This document shows positions 26,901-33,819 of a stretch of 64,000 nucleotides of DNA, one piece after another. The stretch covers positions 4,253,501-4,317,500 of the forward strand of contig OX392530.1 in assembly GCA_947623455.1 (NCBI GenBank), written 5' to 3'. Under the pieces are notes generated by a model, which was not told where the DNA came from, searched no databases, and saw nothing but the letters and a program-made list of their open reading frames with translations. The position numbers and the translations under genes are program-made. This stretch comes from Mimachlamys varia (taxonomy: Eukaryota; Mollusca; Bivalvia; Pectinida; Pectinidae). Position 1 is the first letter of the stretch, and each line of letters starts with the position of its first letter.

Positions 26901-27421
26901 GCAGAAAATCATACATCAAAAGCCAACAAAACAGATATGTGTAGCTTTTAGCTTGGTGAGATGGGTGCGCTGAAACATATAGGGCACAGATGCCGGTCTG
27001 GGATGACTAAACTATGTCCATAATGATAATGTGTAACTTGATCAGTTGATGAGAATAGTGATGTATATGTCATATGAGCTCCTTTGTAGATTTATGTGCT
27101 AAACTGTATAATCCACAGTTATAATAACGTGTTCATTTGTTATCATCTGTATATTGTACAGGTATGTATGATGTTAAAATAATACCAGTCTAAGTTTCAT
27201 CGATCACTGAAACTTTATAAAATGAAGCTGGAGACTGCAGAGGCCGGTTCGATAACAAATAAACGCCGTAAATCTCTACGAAAAGCGTACACTATTCTAC
27301 AACCATATGAAACAAAAACTGTCAAAGGAACTACTTCTTAATCGATAAGAACTTAACTTGACAGTTAAACTTACTTGTTTAGCTTTTGAGCGAAGGCTCG
27401 CTGCTGCCCTGAAGCAGCCAT
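2724..27421 (-). CDS. DOCK7: DOCK6/7/8-like (DOCK-C, zizimin) Rho GTPase exchange factor, N-terminal 1,341 codons, 29 exons, partial
   Basis: DOCK-C proteins are large cytoplasmic activators of Rac/Cdc42: DHR-1 binds membrane lipid and DHR-2 exchanges nucleotide. Twenty-nine exons (listed separately) join in one frame with GT-AG borders and matching phases. They read from an N-terminus like DOCK7 (RRAFAQK block), through the family blocks [77 protein letters not shown] and [20 protein letters not shown], to [31 protein letters not shown] and [14 protein letters not shown]. The DOCK-C/D N-terminal region spans about residues 50-170 and DHR-1 about 573-725. DHR-2 lies off the left edge. Exon order, block order and length match human DOCK7, but DOCK6 or DOCK8 orthology is not excluded because invertebrates often have one gene for all three. 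Seven or more introns hold tandem repeats touching splice sites. Confidence 0.93.
3367..3679 (-). CDS. DOCK7: DOCK exon 28 (residues 1178-1282)
   Basis: Encodes [32 protein letters not shown], a variable acidic loop and [12 protein letters not shown]. Matches DOCK7 YSDPQIKARVAMLYLPLIG and VAMAIAG. Phase 2 to 0. Confidence 0.93.
3945..4110. mobile_element. MITE family A, degraded copy in a DOCK intron
   Basis: Shares the inner CCCAGGACTACAGGTTT and the AAGTGATTTATT...AGTCC segments and the GGAATAACCC end with the copy at 1,367-1,576. The left end is lost. Confidence 0.5.
4216..4526 (-). CDS. DOCK7: DOCK exon 27 (residues 1075-1177)
   Basis: Encodes [15 protein letters not shown], a Ser/Thr/Pro-rich loop, then [20 protein letters not shown]. 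Both ends match DOCK7. Phase 0 to 2, donor GTAAGT. Confidence 0.94.
5027..5140 (-). CDS. DOCK7: DOCK exon 26 (residues 1037-1074)
   Basis: Encodes [20 protein letters not shown] then [11 protein letters not shown], matching DOCK7 [20 protein letters not shown]. Phase 0 to 0, donor GTAAGT. Confidence 0.94.
5352..5430. repeat. Short inverted repeat (hairpin)
   Basis: Arms of about 25 bases (CTGAGTTTGTTTTGTACA and complement) around a loop of some 20 bases in a DOCK intron. Probably a small hairpin MITE. Confidence 0.6.
5713..5853 (-). CDS. DOCK7: DOCK exon 25 (residues 990-1036)
   Basis: Encodes [27 protein letters not shown] and [10 protein letters not shown], matching DOCK7 LEAPRKSRFPERFMDDI. 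Phase 0 to 0. Confidence 0.92.
5996..6235 (+). mobile_element. tRNA-derived SINE, family 1
   Basis: The head contains an A-box-like GGTGGATAGCGC and a B box GGTTCGATTCC about 45 bases later, as in RNA polymerase III promoters. A tRNA-unrelated body (CCGGTTTCCTCCCACAATAAG) and an AT-rich tail ending AAATAAAG follow. It lies in the DOCK intron between exons 25 and 24, on the other strand. Other copies: 57,345-57,590 and 52,675-52,750. Confidence 0.85.
6279..6374 (-). CDS. DOCK7: DOCK exon 24 (residues 958-989)
   Basis: Encodes [20 protein letters not shown] then SWFFFEII, matching DOCK7 FHEELALQWVV and WFFFELM. Phase 0 to 0, donor GTAAGT. Confidence 0.93.
6824..6912 (-). CDS. DOCK7: DOCK exon 23 (residues 928-957)
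   Basis: A Gly-rich start, then [20 protein letters not shown] and KIRGKK. Weakly conserved, placed by frame and by GT-AG borders between strong blocks. Phase 1 to 0, donor GTAAAG. Confidence 0.82.
7220..7378 (-). CDS. DOCK7: DOCK exon 22 (residues 875-927)
   Basis: A Ser/Pro-rich linker carrying [20 protein letters not shown], parallel to the DOCK7 Ser-rich insert (SNSNPDISGTPTSPDDEV). Phase 1 to 1, donor GTACGA. Confidence 0.9.
7841..7999 (-). CDS. DOCK7: DOCK exon 21 (residues 822-874)
   Basis: Encodes [20 protein letters not shown] then [13 protein letters not shown], matching DOCK7 [13 protein letters not shown]. Phase 1 to 1, donor GTAAGT. Confidence 0.93.
8523..8739 (-). CDS. DOCK7: DOCK exon 20 (residues 750-821)
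   Basis: A helical segment; begins [13 protein letters not shown] and ends [20 protein letters not shown], matching DOCK7. Phase 0 to 1, donor GTAAGT. Confidence 0.92.
9081..9167 (-). CDS. DOCK7: DOCK exon 19 (residues 721-749)
   Basis: Encodes [20 protein letters not shown] then SVHTQ; the MKWVDNHKG block is invariant in DOCK6/7/8. Phase 0 to 0. Confidence 0.93.
9395..9496 (-). CDS. DOCK7: DOCK exon 18 (residues 687-720, DHR-1 end)
   Basis: Encodes [20 protein letters not shown] then [12 protein letters not shown], matching the DHR-1 end. Phase 0 to 0, donor GTAAGT. Confidence 0.93.
9885..10002. repeat. Duplicated segment (about 63 bp, 2 copies) abutting the exon 17 donor
   Basis: The block AACTGTGA(C/T)(A/G)TCACACTTACAATATCACACTTA..CTATAA(A)CAGACACT occurs twice in a row. 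It ends at the exon 17 donor, which itself reads ACACTTAC on the plus strand. Confidence 0.7.
10003..10147 (-). CDS. DOCK7: DOCK exon 17 (residues 638-686, DHR-1)
   Basis: Encodes [20 protein letters not shown] then [12 protein letters not shown] and VAVGYT, the core DHR-1 strands. Phase 2 to 0, donor GTAAGT. Confidence 0.95.
10887..10957 (-). CDS. DOCK7: DOCK exon 16 (residues 615-637, DHR-1)
   Basis: Encodes [20 protein letters not shown] then YHN, matching DOCK7. Phase 0 to 2, donor GTACGT. Confidence 0.93.
11303..11420 (-). CDS. DOCK7: DOCK exon 15 (residues 575-614, DHR-1 start)
   Basis: Encodes [20 protein letters not shown] then [10 protein letters not shown], the diagnostic first strands of the C2-like DHR-1 domain. 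Phase 2 to 0, donor GTTAGT. Confidence 0.95.
11945..12245 (-). repeat. Tandem repeat (about 65-74 bp, 5 copies) containing the exon 14 end and donor
   Basis: Copies start near 11,949, 12,014, 12,083, 12,150 and 12,224. The last is the true exon 14 3' end. On the minus strand each reads like the exon tail ([25 protein letters not shown]) followed by CAGGT and a T-rich stretch. In the true copy the frame stops right after the donor. Confidence 0.85.
12204..12366 (-). CDS. DOCK7: DOCK exon 14 (residues 521-574, leads into DHR-1)
   Basis: Encodes [33 protein letters not shown], as in DOCK7. Phase 1 to 2; donor GTAAAA is weak. The last about 30 bases plus the donor recur four more times in the intron. 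Confidence 0.92.
12556..12649 (-). CDS. DOCK7: DOCK exon 13 (residues 490-520)
   Basis: Encodes [20 protein letters not shown] then ILKRV, matching DOCK7 [20 protein letters not shown]. Phase 0 to 1, donor GTAAAC. Confidence 0.93.
13464..13660 (-). CDS. DOCK7: DOCK exon 12 (residues 424-489)
   Basis: A basic, Ser-rich, probably disordered linker ([14 protein letters not shown]) that ends in the conserved [15 protein letters not shown] block. Phase 1 in, 0 out, donor GTGTGT. Confidence 0.9.
14095..14235 (-). repeat. 30-bp tandem repeat (4-5 copies) containing the exon 11 donor
   Basis: Unit TGGCTGTCCTGTATCTATAC plus ATACCTAAAC. On the minus strand each unit gives AGTTTAG|GTATGT, so candidate donors end exons at 14,215, 14,185, 14,155 and 14,125. 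Thirty bases is ten codons, and the repeat is open in frame ([10 protein letters not shown]). Confidence 0.9.
14215..14395 (-). CDS. DOCK7: DOCK exon 11 (residues 364-423), with repeated donor
   Basis: Encodes [24 protein letters not shown] and AGSLERE, as in DOCK7. The exon ends in a 30-bp tandem repeat that contains the donor GTATGT, so three further donors lie at 30-base steps. Each would add ten residues in frame. I report the most upstream donor. Confidence 0.9.
14673..14738 (-). CDS. DOCK7: DOCK exon 10 (residues 342-363)
   Basis: Encodes [20 protein letters not shown] then DK. It matches DOCK7 but lacks the roughly ten residues that follow EPYM in vertebrates. Donor GTGAGT, phase 0 to 0. 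Confidence 0.92.
15301..15410 (-). repeat. 59-bp duplication containing the exon 9 end and donor
   Basis: The block TATTTACCCTAAT..ACTAGGAACACATCTGG..GGGTAGG occurs at 15,301 and 15,360. The 15,360 copy is the real exon 9 end. The other retains [11 protein letters not shown] and the donor but lacks a connected upstream exon. Confidence 0.88.
15367..15516 (-). CDS. DOCK7: DOCK exon 9 (residues 292-341)
   Basis: Begins [18 protein letters not shown] and ends [15 protein letters not shown], both near-identical to DOCK7. Phase 0 to 0, donor GTAAAT. The 3' end plus donor is duplicated once, 59 bases downstream. Confidence 0.93.
15605..15770. mobile_element. MITE family A, degraded copy, opposite orientation
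   Basis: Contains GACTCC..AATAAATCACTT and CTGGAGTCTCAGGATAAGA..TTTTACTAGAATAGC, the complement of the family A layout. Confidence 0.45.
15874..15940 (-). CDS. DOCK7: DOCK exon 8 (residues 269-291)
   Basis: Encodes [20 protein letters not shown] then KK, nearly identical to DOCK7/8 at this point. Phase 2 in, 0 out, donor GTAAAT. Confidence 0.92.
16150..16250. repeat. Inverted repeat, about 40-bp arms
   Basis: CAACAGGCAG..AGTTTTTATTAGGTAG is mirrored by CTACCTAATAAAAACT..CTGCCTGTTG with a short spacer; a hairpin MITE in a DOCK intron. Confidence 0.65.
16580..18312. repeat. 18-bp minisatellite, about 96 copies, next to the exon 7 donor
   Basis: Unit on the plus strand: TGACTTGTCAC(A/G)CCCTAC, with variants carrying TTACTTGTCAC. 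On the minus strand the variants read CAAGTAAGTAGGG, the same as the exon 7 donor context (CAAGTAAGTAAG), and the array starts within a few bases of that donor. There is no stop codon in two plus frames, which creates long artefactual ORFs. A higher-order block of about 260 bp near 17,625-17,890 is repeated at 17,900-18,160. Confidence 0.95.
18318..18403 (-). CDS. DOCK7: DOCK exon 7 (residues 241-268)
   Basis: Encodes [20 protein letters not shown] then ILVKCINL, matching DOCK7 IPKEHFGQRLLVKCLSL. Donor CAA|GTAAGT, phase 2 out. An 18-bp minisatellite of about 96 copies, many containing CAAGTAAGT, begins directly after the donor. Confidence 0.9.
19482..19697 (-). CDS. DOCK7: DOCK exon 6 (residues 169-240)
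   Basis: Encodes [34 protein letters not shown] and [11 protein letters not shown], all close to DOCK7. Two acceptors are possible. AAAG|GAG at 19,698 keeps phase 0 with exon 5 and gives [12 protein letters not shown], which parallels DOCK7. The stronger-looking TTTAG at 19,723 would add 25 bases and break the frame unless a further exon of 3n+2 bases lies upstream. I chose the first. Confidence 0.85.
20180..20560 (-). repeat. 77-bp tandem repeat, 5 copies, next to the exon 5 donor
   Basis: Units are 77 bases apart (markers near 20,285, 20,362, 20,439 and 20,516), with one diverged copy near 20,202. On the minus strand each has a pyrimidine run, TGTGTAAGATAG, and a donor-like CCCA(A/C/T)G|GTAAGA. 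The array ends about 10 bases from the exon 5 donor. Confidence 0.88.
20570..20684 (-). CDS. DOCK7: DOCK exon 5 (residues 130-168)
   Basis: Begins [11 protein letters not shown] and ends EETMTDQDK; phases 2 to 0, donor GTAATC. Its acceptor and first 31 bases are the last member of a 55-bp tandem array of about 44 copies. The body of the exon (from KEKLNDHND on) is unique. Homology to the matching DOCK7 linker is weak except for the DQDK end. Confidence 0.85.
20652..23085 (-). repeat. 55-bp tandem array, about 44 copies, each with the exon 5 splice acceptor
   Basis: The minus-strand unit contains TTGACTGTGTAACAG|GTACC, the exon 5 acceptor, then CAGCGGTACAGCTCCAGTGT, the exon start, then TGTAATGAACTATGA. 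Copies are highly uniform (a few substitutions each). The copy nearest position 20,652 continues into the real exon. In the other copies the extended reading frame meets TGA 13 codons after the acceptor. Confidence 0.95.
23140..23825 (-). repeat. 38-bp tandem array, about 11-13 copies, each with the exon 4 donor
   Basis: The minus-strand unit reads TATACCTCTGTAACACACAG then GTATATGTAATC, against the true exon 4 end TATACCACCGTAACACGCAG then GTAAAT. The main run is 23,409-23,825. Two more units at 23,140-23,225 are separated by an inserted MITE. Confidence 0.92.
23227..23400. mobile_element. MITE family B fragment inside the 38-bp array
   Basis: Starts GAGGCTATTCAATGG..CCCGTT and continues ATCAGATATATTTCAC.AGTATGGCAGA. 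It is similar to the left end of the element at 35,724-36,192. The 38-bp array resumes after it. Confidence 0.6.
23805..23876 (-). CDS. DOCK7: DOCK exon 4 (residues 106-129)
   Basis: Encodes [20 protein letters not shown] then VTR, matching DOCK7 DPHVRDCIRSYTEDW. The last bases and the donor (ACACGCAG|GTAAAT) recur about ten times in the intron just downstream. Confidence 0.88.
24806..24981 (-). CDS. DOCK7: DOCK exon 3 (residues 48-105, start of DOCK-C/D N-terminal region)
   Basis: Encodes [16 protein letters not shown], then [12 protein letters not shown] and RCRTV. These match the acidic DOCK7 segment (VPLTEAVDPVDLEDY, DLIEFPPDDIEV, DCRTLV). The donor is the weaker GTATTA; phase 0 in, 2 out. 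Confidence 0.88.
25919..26012 (-). CDS. DOCK7: DOCK exon 2 (residues 16-47)
   Basis: Encodes [13 protein letters not shown] followed by a Ser/Leu-rich stretch ending GLNLT. AEVRKQ matches DOCK7 just after the RAFAQK block. Acceptor TTTAATAG, donor GTAAGT, phases 2 to 0. Confidence 0.85.
27375..27421 (-). CDS. DOCK7: DOCK exon 1 (start codon, residues 1-15)
   Basis: The exon encodes [15 protein letters not shown] and two bases of a Lys codon, then donor GTAAGT. The start at 27,421 has A at -3 and G at +4 and is followed by the family's conserved RAFAQK block, which decides it. Two upstream ATGs within 25 bases are out of this frame. Confidence 0.88.
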
Positions 27422-27440
27422 TTGCCATTAGTCATGCGAT

Positions 27441-27448
27441 CTACGTCA
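27441..27448 (-). promoter_or_regulatory. Possible CRE-like site upstream of DOCK exon 1
   Basis: TGACGTAG on the minus strand, about 20 bases upstream of the start codon and so near or inside the 5' UTR. It resembles an ATF/CREB site by one base. No TATA box was seen. A single eight-base match is weak evidence. Confidence 0.2.
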
Positions 27449-27657
27449 CTAATTCTTGTGTACACAAACATCCCGGGCACGGTGCGGAAAAAGCGGGAAT
27501 TTCAAAAACAGCAAGTAGGCCTAACGAAAAAAAATAAAACAGAAAGTAGGCCTACACAAGAAATAAAACGTGTTTTAAATGTTGAAAAAGATAGGTAAGG
27601 GGATGGAAAGGTGAAAGGGATAGTCTAGATTATATTAATTATATTCAATATTATATA

Positions 27658-27975
27658 ATCACACACAGGAACCTGAGAATTTGTGACAGCTAGTTTTGGA
27701 CCTAAACTAGACCACAGGCACTAGCCTCGTCTGTCAAACACCTATAATATTATAGGTGTTTGACAGACGAGGCTAGTGCCTGTGAACTAGACAGTAGTGG
27801 GATGAGATCAATTTTACATTTTTTGAGGGTTAAGATCAATTTTCAATAAAAATGCCCTCCCAATGGTCATAAGTTAGTAAAGGCAAATGAGGTGGCATTT
27901 TAATCGAAAATTGATCTAATACCCTAAACATGTAGGTCCAAAATTAGCTGTCACCAATTCTCTGGCCCGTGTGAT
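27658..27975. mobile_element. MITE with about 45-bp terminal inverted repeats
   Basis: The left end ATCACACACAGG..ACCTGAGAATT.GTGACAGCTA is matched by the complement at the right end (AGCTGTCACCAATTCTCTGG..GTGTGAT). Flanks read ATATA on both sides. A second, palindromic element sits inside it at 27,713-27,784. Confidence 0.8.
27713..27784. mobile_element. Perfect 72-bp palindrome with 8-bp target-site duplication (minimal hAT-like element)
   Basis: Two 36-base arms, CACAGGCACTAGCCTCGTCT.. and its exact complement, meet without a loop at 27,748/27,749. AACTAGAC occurs directly on both sides (27,705-27,712 and 27,785-27,792). An eight-base duplication is typical of hAT transposition. The whole element is terminal inverted repeat. 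Confidence 0.88.
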
Positions 27976-27982
27976 ATATAGA

Positions 27983-28395
27983 ATAGAGCTGGGTACCACA
28001 AAATCAAACGTACCACGGTATTTAAGCAAATACTGCGGTACGTACCACGGTATATACCACCTTGATTGAATGTTTGAGCTAGCTAAAGGTCTCGGGCTGT
28101 TTTTGTTCTGAAGCCAATCCACAAGAGGCCTGTCATAAGTTTCTCGTTGTGTTATCCTCTAATATTGTTCAAGAGTGAAGCTATGTCTGTCCTAGTTGAT
28201 CAGCAAACTTAAAGGAAATTATTATTAAACCACATTGGAATTTCAATTGATCTATGTAACAAATTGTTCTTTCAAATTGATAAATTAAATGAAAGTCCCC
28301 AAAAAACTGGTACAGGACTAATGTACCACGGTACGTACAATCAAAACTTTATACCACGGTGTACCGGTATACCGGTAAAACCGCCCAGCCCTAGT
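27983..28395. mobile_element. hAT-like non-autonomous element (AGAGCTGGG...CCCAGCCCTA ends)
   Basis: The left end AGAGCTGGGTACCACAAAATCAA and right end ACCGCCCAGCCCTA are inverted and both are rich in TACCACGGTA motifs. GTGATATA occurs near both ends and may be an 8-bp target duplication. No transposase is seen. Confidence 0.6.
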
Positions 28396-28599
28396 GATAT
28401 ATCACTGCTCAGGCTCTTTCTGTGGTATGCCAAGAATTATTATACTGGATAGATAGATCTAGATCTATACGTGCCAATGTCAAACTATAAAACTATCTTA
28501 GTATACATAGACCTAAGCTAGCAGCTAGTAATAGTAGCTTGTATTTGAATGGTAAATGTATTGTCGGATAATAATGTCCGTGTATCAGTGTATATATTA

Positions 28600-29340
28600 T
28601 TGACAGTGTCGCTGTCCTCTCTGGGGTACCCCAGGGGACAGTAACAAGTGGACTCCTCCTCTTCTTGATGTACATCAAGGACATCGTTTTCTCCTGCAAT
28701 ATTAAATTGTTCATTCATTCTAACATATTTCATTGATCATGAAAATCAAAGGGGTGTGGCACAATTTCTCATAACTTACTAGGCCCTCTCCCAACAGTAT
28801 GATATACAATTAGACAACACATGATGACAACATTTAGATATAGGCCTATACGATTATTAATATTCAGATATTAAATACGATAAAGAATGGAAAGAAACGG
28901 AAAATCGGGGAAAAGGGAAGCAGGGAGAAAGACAAAAGGGGAAATGTGCAGTTGCAGAGATTATCCACTAATTGTTTTCAGAGACGTATAAAGTTTTATA
29001 CGTCTCTGTTGTTTTCAAACCTCTTAGTTGATTTAATGAAAGTTAGAACTACAAAATTTATTAAATTGTTCACAGATGACTGTCTCTTATAAGATATTTC
29101 AAATATCTCCCTTAAATGTCTGTTACAAATTAGATCAAGACTTGAAAACTCTAGAAATCTGGTAGGGAAAATAGCAAGTGCAGTTTAATGAAAAAAAATC
29201 ATCATTATATTTCCACGACGAAAAATTCCATTAAATATCCATGGATTACACAGCCAAATTCTGAAAAATTTAGATTGTGGTAACCATCGACACAGCTCAA
29301 ATATTGGAACAACCACATACAGAACATCACAAACTAGTCA
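28600..29340 (+). mobile_element. Non-LTR retrotransposon (jockey-like) reverse transcriptase remnant
   Basis: At 28,620-28,725 the plus strand encodes SVLSGVPQGTV-like sequence then LLLFLMYIKDI, the RT palm motif region. At about 29,065-29,100 it continues with LFTDDCLLYKI, corresponding to the FADDC catalytic block with A changed to T. The pieces are separated by an insertion, and stops follow. Dead copy. Confidence 0.7.
28980..29007. repeat. Small perfect hairpin (13-bp arms, 2-base loop)
   Basis: AGAGACGTATAAA, GT, TTTATACGTCTCT. It lies in the material inserted between the two parts of the retrotransposon remnant. Confidence 0.7.
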
Positions 29341-30989
29341 CCACCAATGAACATATTAACATCTCTTAGTTGTTGTCTGAGGGTCGATTTTTTTGTGTGA
29401 AATTTAACCGCTTGACGTATCAAGCAGAAATTCATCTTCGCTAGCCAAGGGCTACGATATCCGCACACTCATGTAGATAACATAGGTGATCGTAACCCCT
29501 AGATATCGAGGATGGCTGAAATTTGGCTTTAACTTTCATTTGTTTTTTTTCTTAGAAATCAATAACATAAAAAAGAAAATTTGAGACTTTTGTGAGATAT
29601 ATATTTATTATATTATTTATAGTTGACTATAATTATATATATTAGTGTTATTATCCTGGCAACATGTGCCTGTGGAATGTATATATATATATATGTCATC
29701 ATCAGTACTGTATGTACTGTACACTGGTCGCCATATATGGCGTCATACATACATTATAACAGTTTAATTACGTACAATAGTAGTCTTACTATATTTATAA
29801 ATATAAATTTGAAAATAAATGCACATGAATTAACAAATTATTTTGTAGCTATCATGTGATACACACTATACATGTATATGTTCTTGAGAGTAAACTATTT
29901 CTGGTTGATTGTATTCAACACTATATCTTTACAGGATGACTATTTCTGGTTGATTGTATCCAACACTATATCTTTACGGGATGCTTTTCTGTTTAATTTT
30001 CTGAAACAGTATACTTTGGTATCTGATGTCTGTATTTAGATATTCTCAGTATTCGAAAGTAAATGTAGACCAAGGAGTGCCCCGGCATGTCTAGTCTCGA
30101 TTATAATTAACATCTACATATTAGATATCAGTCCACATGTTAATGCTTCGTTACTTAAGTTGTTTGAATACACAAGGCTGTTTACAAAAATCTTCTTCCG
30201 CATTCTACTGGAAAACGTTATGTTAAAAAAATCATCTAGCAGACCAGGGACGTTTATGTGAGACTATTTTTTATTTTGAAGTCTTTTCGAGTTTTAAAAT
30301 TATTTGCACATAAGTTAATTAGGATGTACATAACCTCGTTTTGTTTTTTAATTAGTTTTTATAATACAAATAAACTGAAGATTTTTTTTAACTTTATTTG
30401 TTTATTTATGAACAGGTAAAGACTTGATTGAATAGCTATGTGTGATACGGCGGTCAGATAAAACACAGGTATGGGATCACCTGGTCGACCACGTGATTCC
30501 AGGTTTCTCCAATTAAAATACTCCCACATTCAGATCCCGATCCAGGCCAGACAGAATAGCGTGGTATTTATTATAAAAACTGAAATACCTTTTTTTGTAA
30601 TTGTTGGAAAAGATATATAAAGTTTAATTTTACCTAAATTATTCATAAAAGAACAATATACACACAATGGCTCCAAGTATTACGAAATATACCTGCCCAC
30701 TCAACCACATAGAATGTATAGCGATGACAACAGTGATCTGTAGTGCACAGTGAGATAGAATTACAGGGTTTCACTGTTTTGTAACACACAAGACTGTCTA
30801 CCATTTGCTTAGTTTTGAAACTTAATAGCATAATAGATAACCAGTAGTTTATACCGATTCATGAGATGTATGGTTTCTATATCAAGCCAGAACGACTAAG
30901 GTTCATTTTACACAGCACGGATATTGAAACATTCAAGATAATACAGGGAATGCAATGCTATAGAAAGAAAAAGCTCCAGGGCCATTCAT

Positions 30990-31865
30990 TTATTGCCCGG
31001 CAGGTAGGGCATACACTTGTACCTGCTGCCACCCTTACATGGTTCGTAAGTTAGAAGGAACTTATCTTTTCTCTTAAATTTGTTTACAACTTTCCCCTTT
31101 CTAATTACATCCCAATTGACAACACCTCACTTTTGGTCTTTAGTTGGGCGTTCGCCAGGGCTGTGAGGAAGGCTTTGGGTTCTGTCCCCTAGCAAATGTT
31201 TTAACACAGCAGATGATCGAGGCCATTTATATGATTATTTTGGGGCATCAGTGTAAACGGGTAAGTTTTTAAATGGATAAAGAAGGTGTTTCAAAACACT
31301 AAACACAAACAGTCAGTCAGTGAGTCAGTTAATTCCTAAATATTACATATTTTAAAACATTTTATCACATGGTGGTGGGACCATGGGTGCTGATTGATTT
31401 TGAGACTTTTTGGTTTGGTTTAATTTCTCCGTCGTATTTACAGCTAGGATCATTTAGGGCGTTCTCCCAATAATGTATGCGATATGGGTTAGGTGGATGC
31501 GGTTTGACTGTGTAAGCCTTCCTGCGATAGTCCGGATCTTTTGTCGATTTAAAGTGTTACCACACTGAAGTATACTGCCGAAGGCCCCTACCTGGTCACA
31601 TTATACTGATAACGGGTGAATCAGTCGTTCTATCCCATAATGCTGAGCGTCAAACAGAGAGGAATGACTATTATTTTAAGAATTTGGTATGTCTCGGCCA
31701 GGGGCAGAACCCAAAGCCTTCGATCCTTACAGGGGCGAACGCTCAACTAAAGGCCAAAAGTGAGGAAGTGTTAAAGGAGACCTTATGAAGAAGAGAATTG
31801 TTTAGAAAGAAGAGAAAAAAATAAGTCACCTCTTACGATCATGCAATGGGGGCAGCAGGGACATT
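30990..31865. mobile_element. Foldback-like element with long imperfect inverted ends
   Basis: The left segment (30,990-31,195: TTAGTTGGGCGTTCGCC, GAAGGCTTTGGGTTCTG) is mirrored on the right (31,695-31,860: CAGAACCCAAAGCCTTCGA, GGCGAACGCTCAACTAA). The interior about 500 bp shows no coding potential that I recognise. Confidence 0.65.
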
Positions 31866-32205
31866 TTTATGGGCAAGTTTTATGGTCGCCATCTTGATCT
31901 CATCGATAACTATTCTGTATCTATGTGTGATATGAAGATGGACGTTTTGAGTTTGCTTGTTAGCGTTTTTACTTGTTGTGATGACATCCTCATTTTGAGG
32001 ATTGATACTTACTTGGATGTGACCAAGATTTACATGGCGGGCAGACGCTTACTCTTCCGAAACACCTGGTCTTATTCTCTTGTGCTTTTACGAGAGTCTC
32101 CATGTAAATCTTCTCTTTGTTCCTATTTTGCCTCTAGTTTAATCGATTTTGAGTTCGGATTATGGTTTTGTTGACGCTTTGGTATTCTCTGATTTTTTTA
32201 TCTAT
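31862..32205 (+). mobile_element. Penelope-like element 3' region, remnant 1
   Basis: Shares TGGTCGCCATCTT, GATATGAAGATGGACGTTTT, GATTTACATGGCGGG, AGACGCTTACTCTTCC and TTGAGTTCGGATTATG with the copies near 45,060, 51,100 and 59,850, the last two following reverse transcriptase pieces. Confidence 0.7.
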
Positions 32206-32239
32206 GAGTTGGTCGAAGACAGCAAAGCATTGATGGCTG

Positions 32240-33130
32240 TTGCACTGAAAGTTGTTAGATTAGCGTCAATCATTGAAGGTTGTTAGAATAGCGTCAATCA
32301 TTGAAGGTTTTTAGATTAGCGTCAATCATTGAAGGTTGTTAGATTAGCGTCAATAATTGAAGGTTATTAGATTAGCGTCAATCATTGAAGGTTGTTAGAT
32401 TAGGGTCAATCATTGAAGGTTGTTAGATTAGCGTCACTCATTGAAGGTTGTTAGATTAGCGTCAATCAATGAAGGTTGTTAGATTAGCGTCAAACAATCA
32501 AGGCTGTTAGATTAACGTCAATCATTGAAGGTTGTTAGATTAACGTCAATCATTGAAGGTTGTCAAATTAGCGTCAATCATTGAAGGCTGTTACATTAGC
32601 GTCAATCATTGAAGGCTGTTAGATTAGCGTCAATCATTGAAGGCTGTTAGATTAGCGTCAATCATTGAAGGCTGTTAGATTAGCATCAATCGTTGAAGAT
32701 TGTTAGATTAGCATCAATCATTGAAGGTTGTTAGTTTAGCGTCAATCATTGCAGGCTGTTAGATTAGCGTCAATCATTGAAGGTTGTTAGATTAGCGCCA
32801 ATCATTGAAGGTTGTTGGATTAGCGCCAATCATTGAAGGATGTTAGATAAGCGTCAATCATTGAAGGCTGTTAGATTAGCATCAATCGTTGAAGGCTGCT
32901 AGATTAGCGTCAATCATTGAAGGTTGTTAGATTAGCGTCAATCATTGAAGGTTGTTAGATTAGGGTCAATCATTGAAGGTTGTCAAATTAACGTCAATCA
33001 TTGAAGGCTGTTAGATTACCGTCAATCATTGAAGGCTGTTAGATAAGCTTCAATCATTGAAAGTTGTTAGATTAGCGTCAATAATTGAAGGTTAATAGAT
33101 TAGCGTCAATCGTTGAAAGTTATCAATGTA
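32240..33130. repeat. 28-bp minisatellite, about 31 copies
   Basis: Unit TTGTTAGATTAGCGTCAATC plus ATTGAAGG with scattered substitutions. It starts right after Penelope-like remnant 1. There are no spacers, so it is not a CRISPR-type array. Confidence 0.93.
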
Positions 33131-33159
33131 GCGTCATACCTGAGACTTAATCTAGGGGT

Positions 33160-33535
33160 GGCAGACTCTGCCGGTTAATTTTTTGTTCCCCGAAGTTTGC
33201 TGGAGCCCCCGATACATAGTCACAATTATCTAATTTGAGTAGTGGCACGGTACATAATATGCACATTTTCATAGTACACGATTTAAAATTTTACAGAACA
33301 AGTTTAATTTTACTTATAAATCCAAAACATCTAGGGTTTTACGCACCTGAACCTTCCACTTCTACAATAGTTTAGAGATTTTGGATTCCCACCTTTTGGT
33401 CCCTAGCATCACTGAGGAGTCCTAGGAGTACGAAACAGCTGTATTATGCAGTTGATTACATTTTTTCGACAAACTGTATTTTTTTCCTAATTTAAAAGGT
33501 ACAGCATACGTGTGTGTTAAGTCATCTTTAATTAT
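33160..33535 (+). mobile_element. Hammerhead-bearing repeat (retrozyme-like), copy 1
   Basis: A full-length-looking monomer of the dispersed family: GGTGGCAGACTCTGCC start, GTTTGCTGGAGCC, CACGGTACATAATAT, GATTTTGGATTCCCACC, ribozyme, then ACTGTATT..TAATTTAA..GGTACAGCATACGTGTGTGT. Confidence 0.8.
33406..33449 (+). ncRNA. Hammerhead ribozyme, copy 1
   Basis: Stem I strand GCATCA, core CTGAGGA, stem II GTCCT-AGG-AGTAC (one mismatch), GAAA, stem III CAGCTG, TA cleavage site, stem I strand TTATGC (one mismatch). The core is intact. Confidence 0.75.
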
Positions 33536-33819
33536 CACCTAATATCACCTAATACAATTCAGCTGCTAGGTTTCTATTTCAAATTCTAACGTGTAAACCA
33601 AACTCGAAACCAATTAAAGCACGGCTTTGCAAGCGTCAATGACATGGTTTTCTTTTGTGAATAATGGTAAGAATTAATCAATCATGACTATGAAAACCGA
33701 AGAGATATACATTATATTCGTTAAGACGTAGCACAGTTCACTAGCGTAATGGCCCTTTTCCCTCTCAGGGCATCTTGTTCGCGTGTTTGCTGGAACGTGT
33801 GGTTGTCGTTACATGTTTT

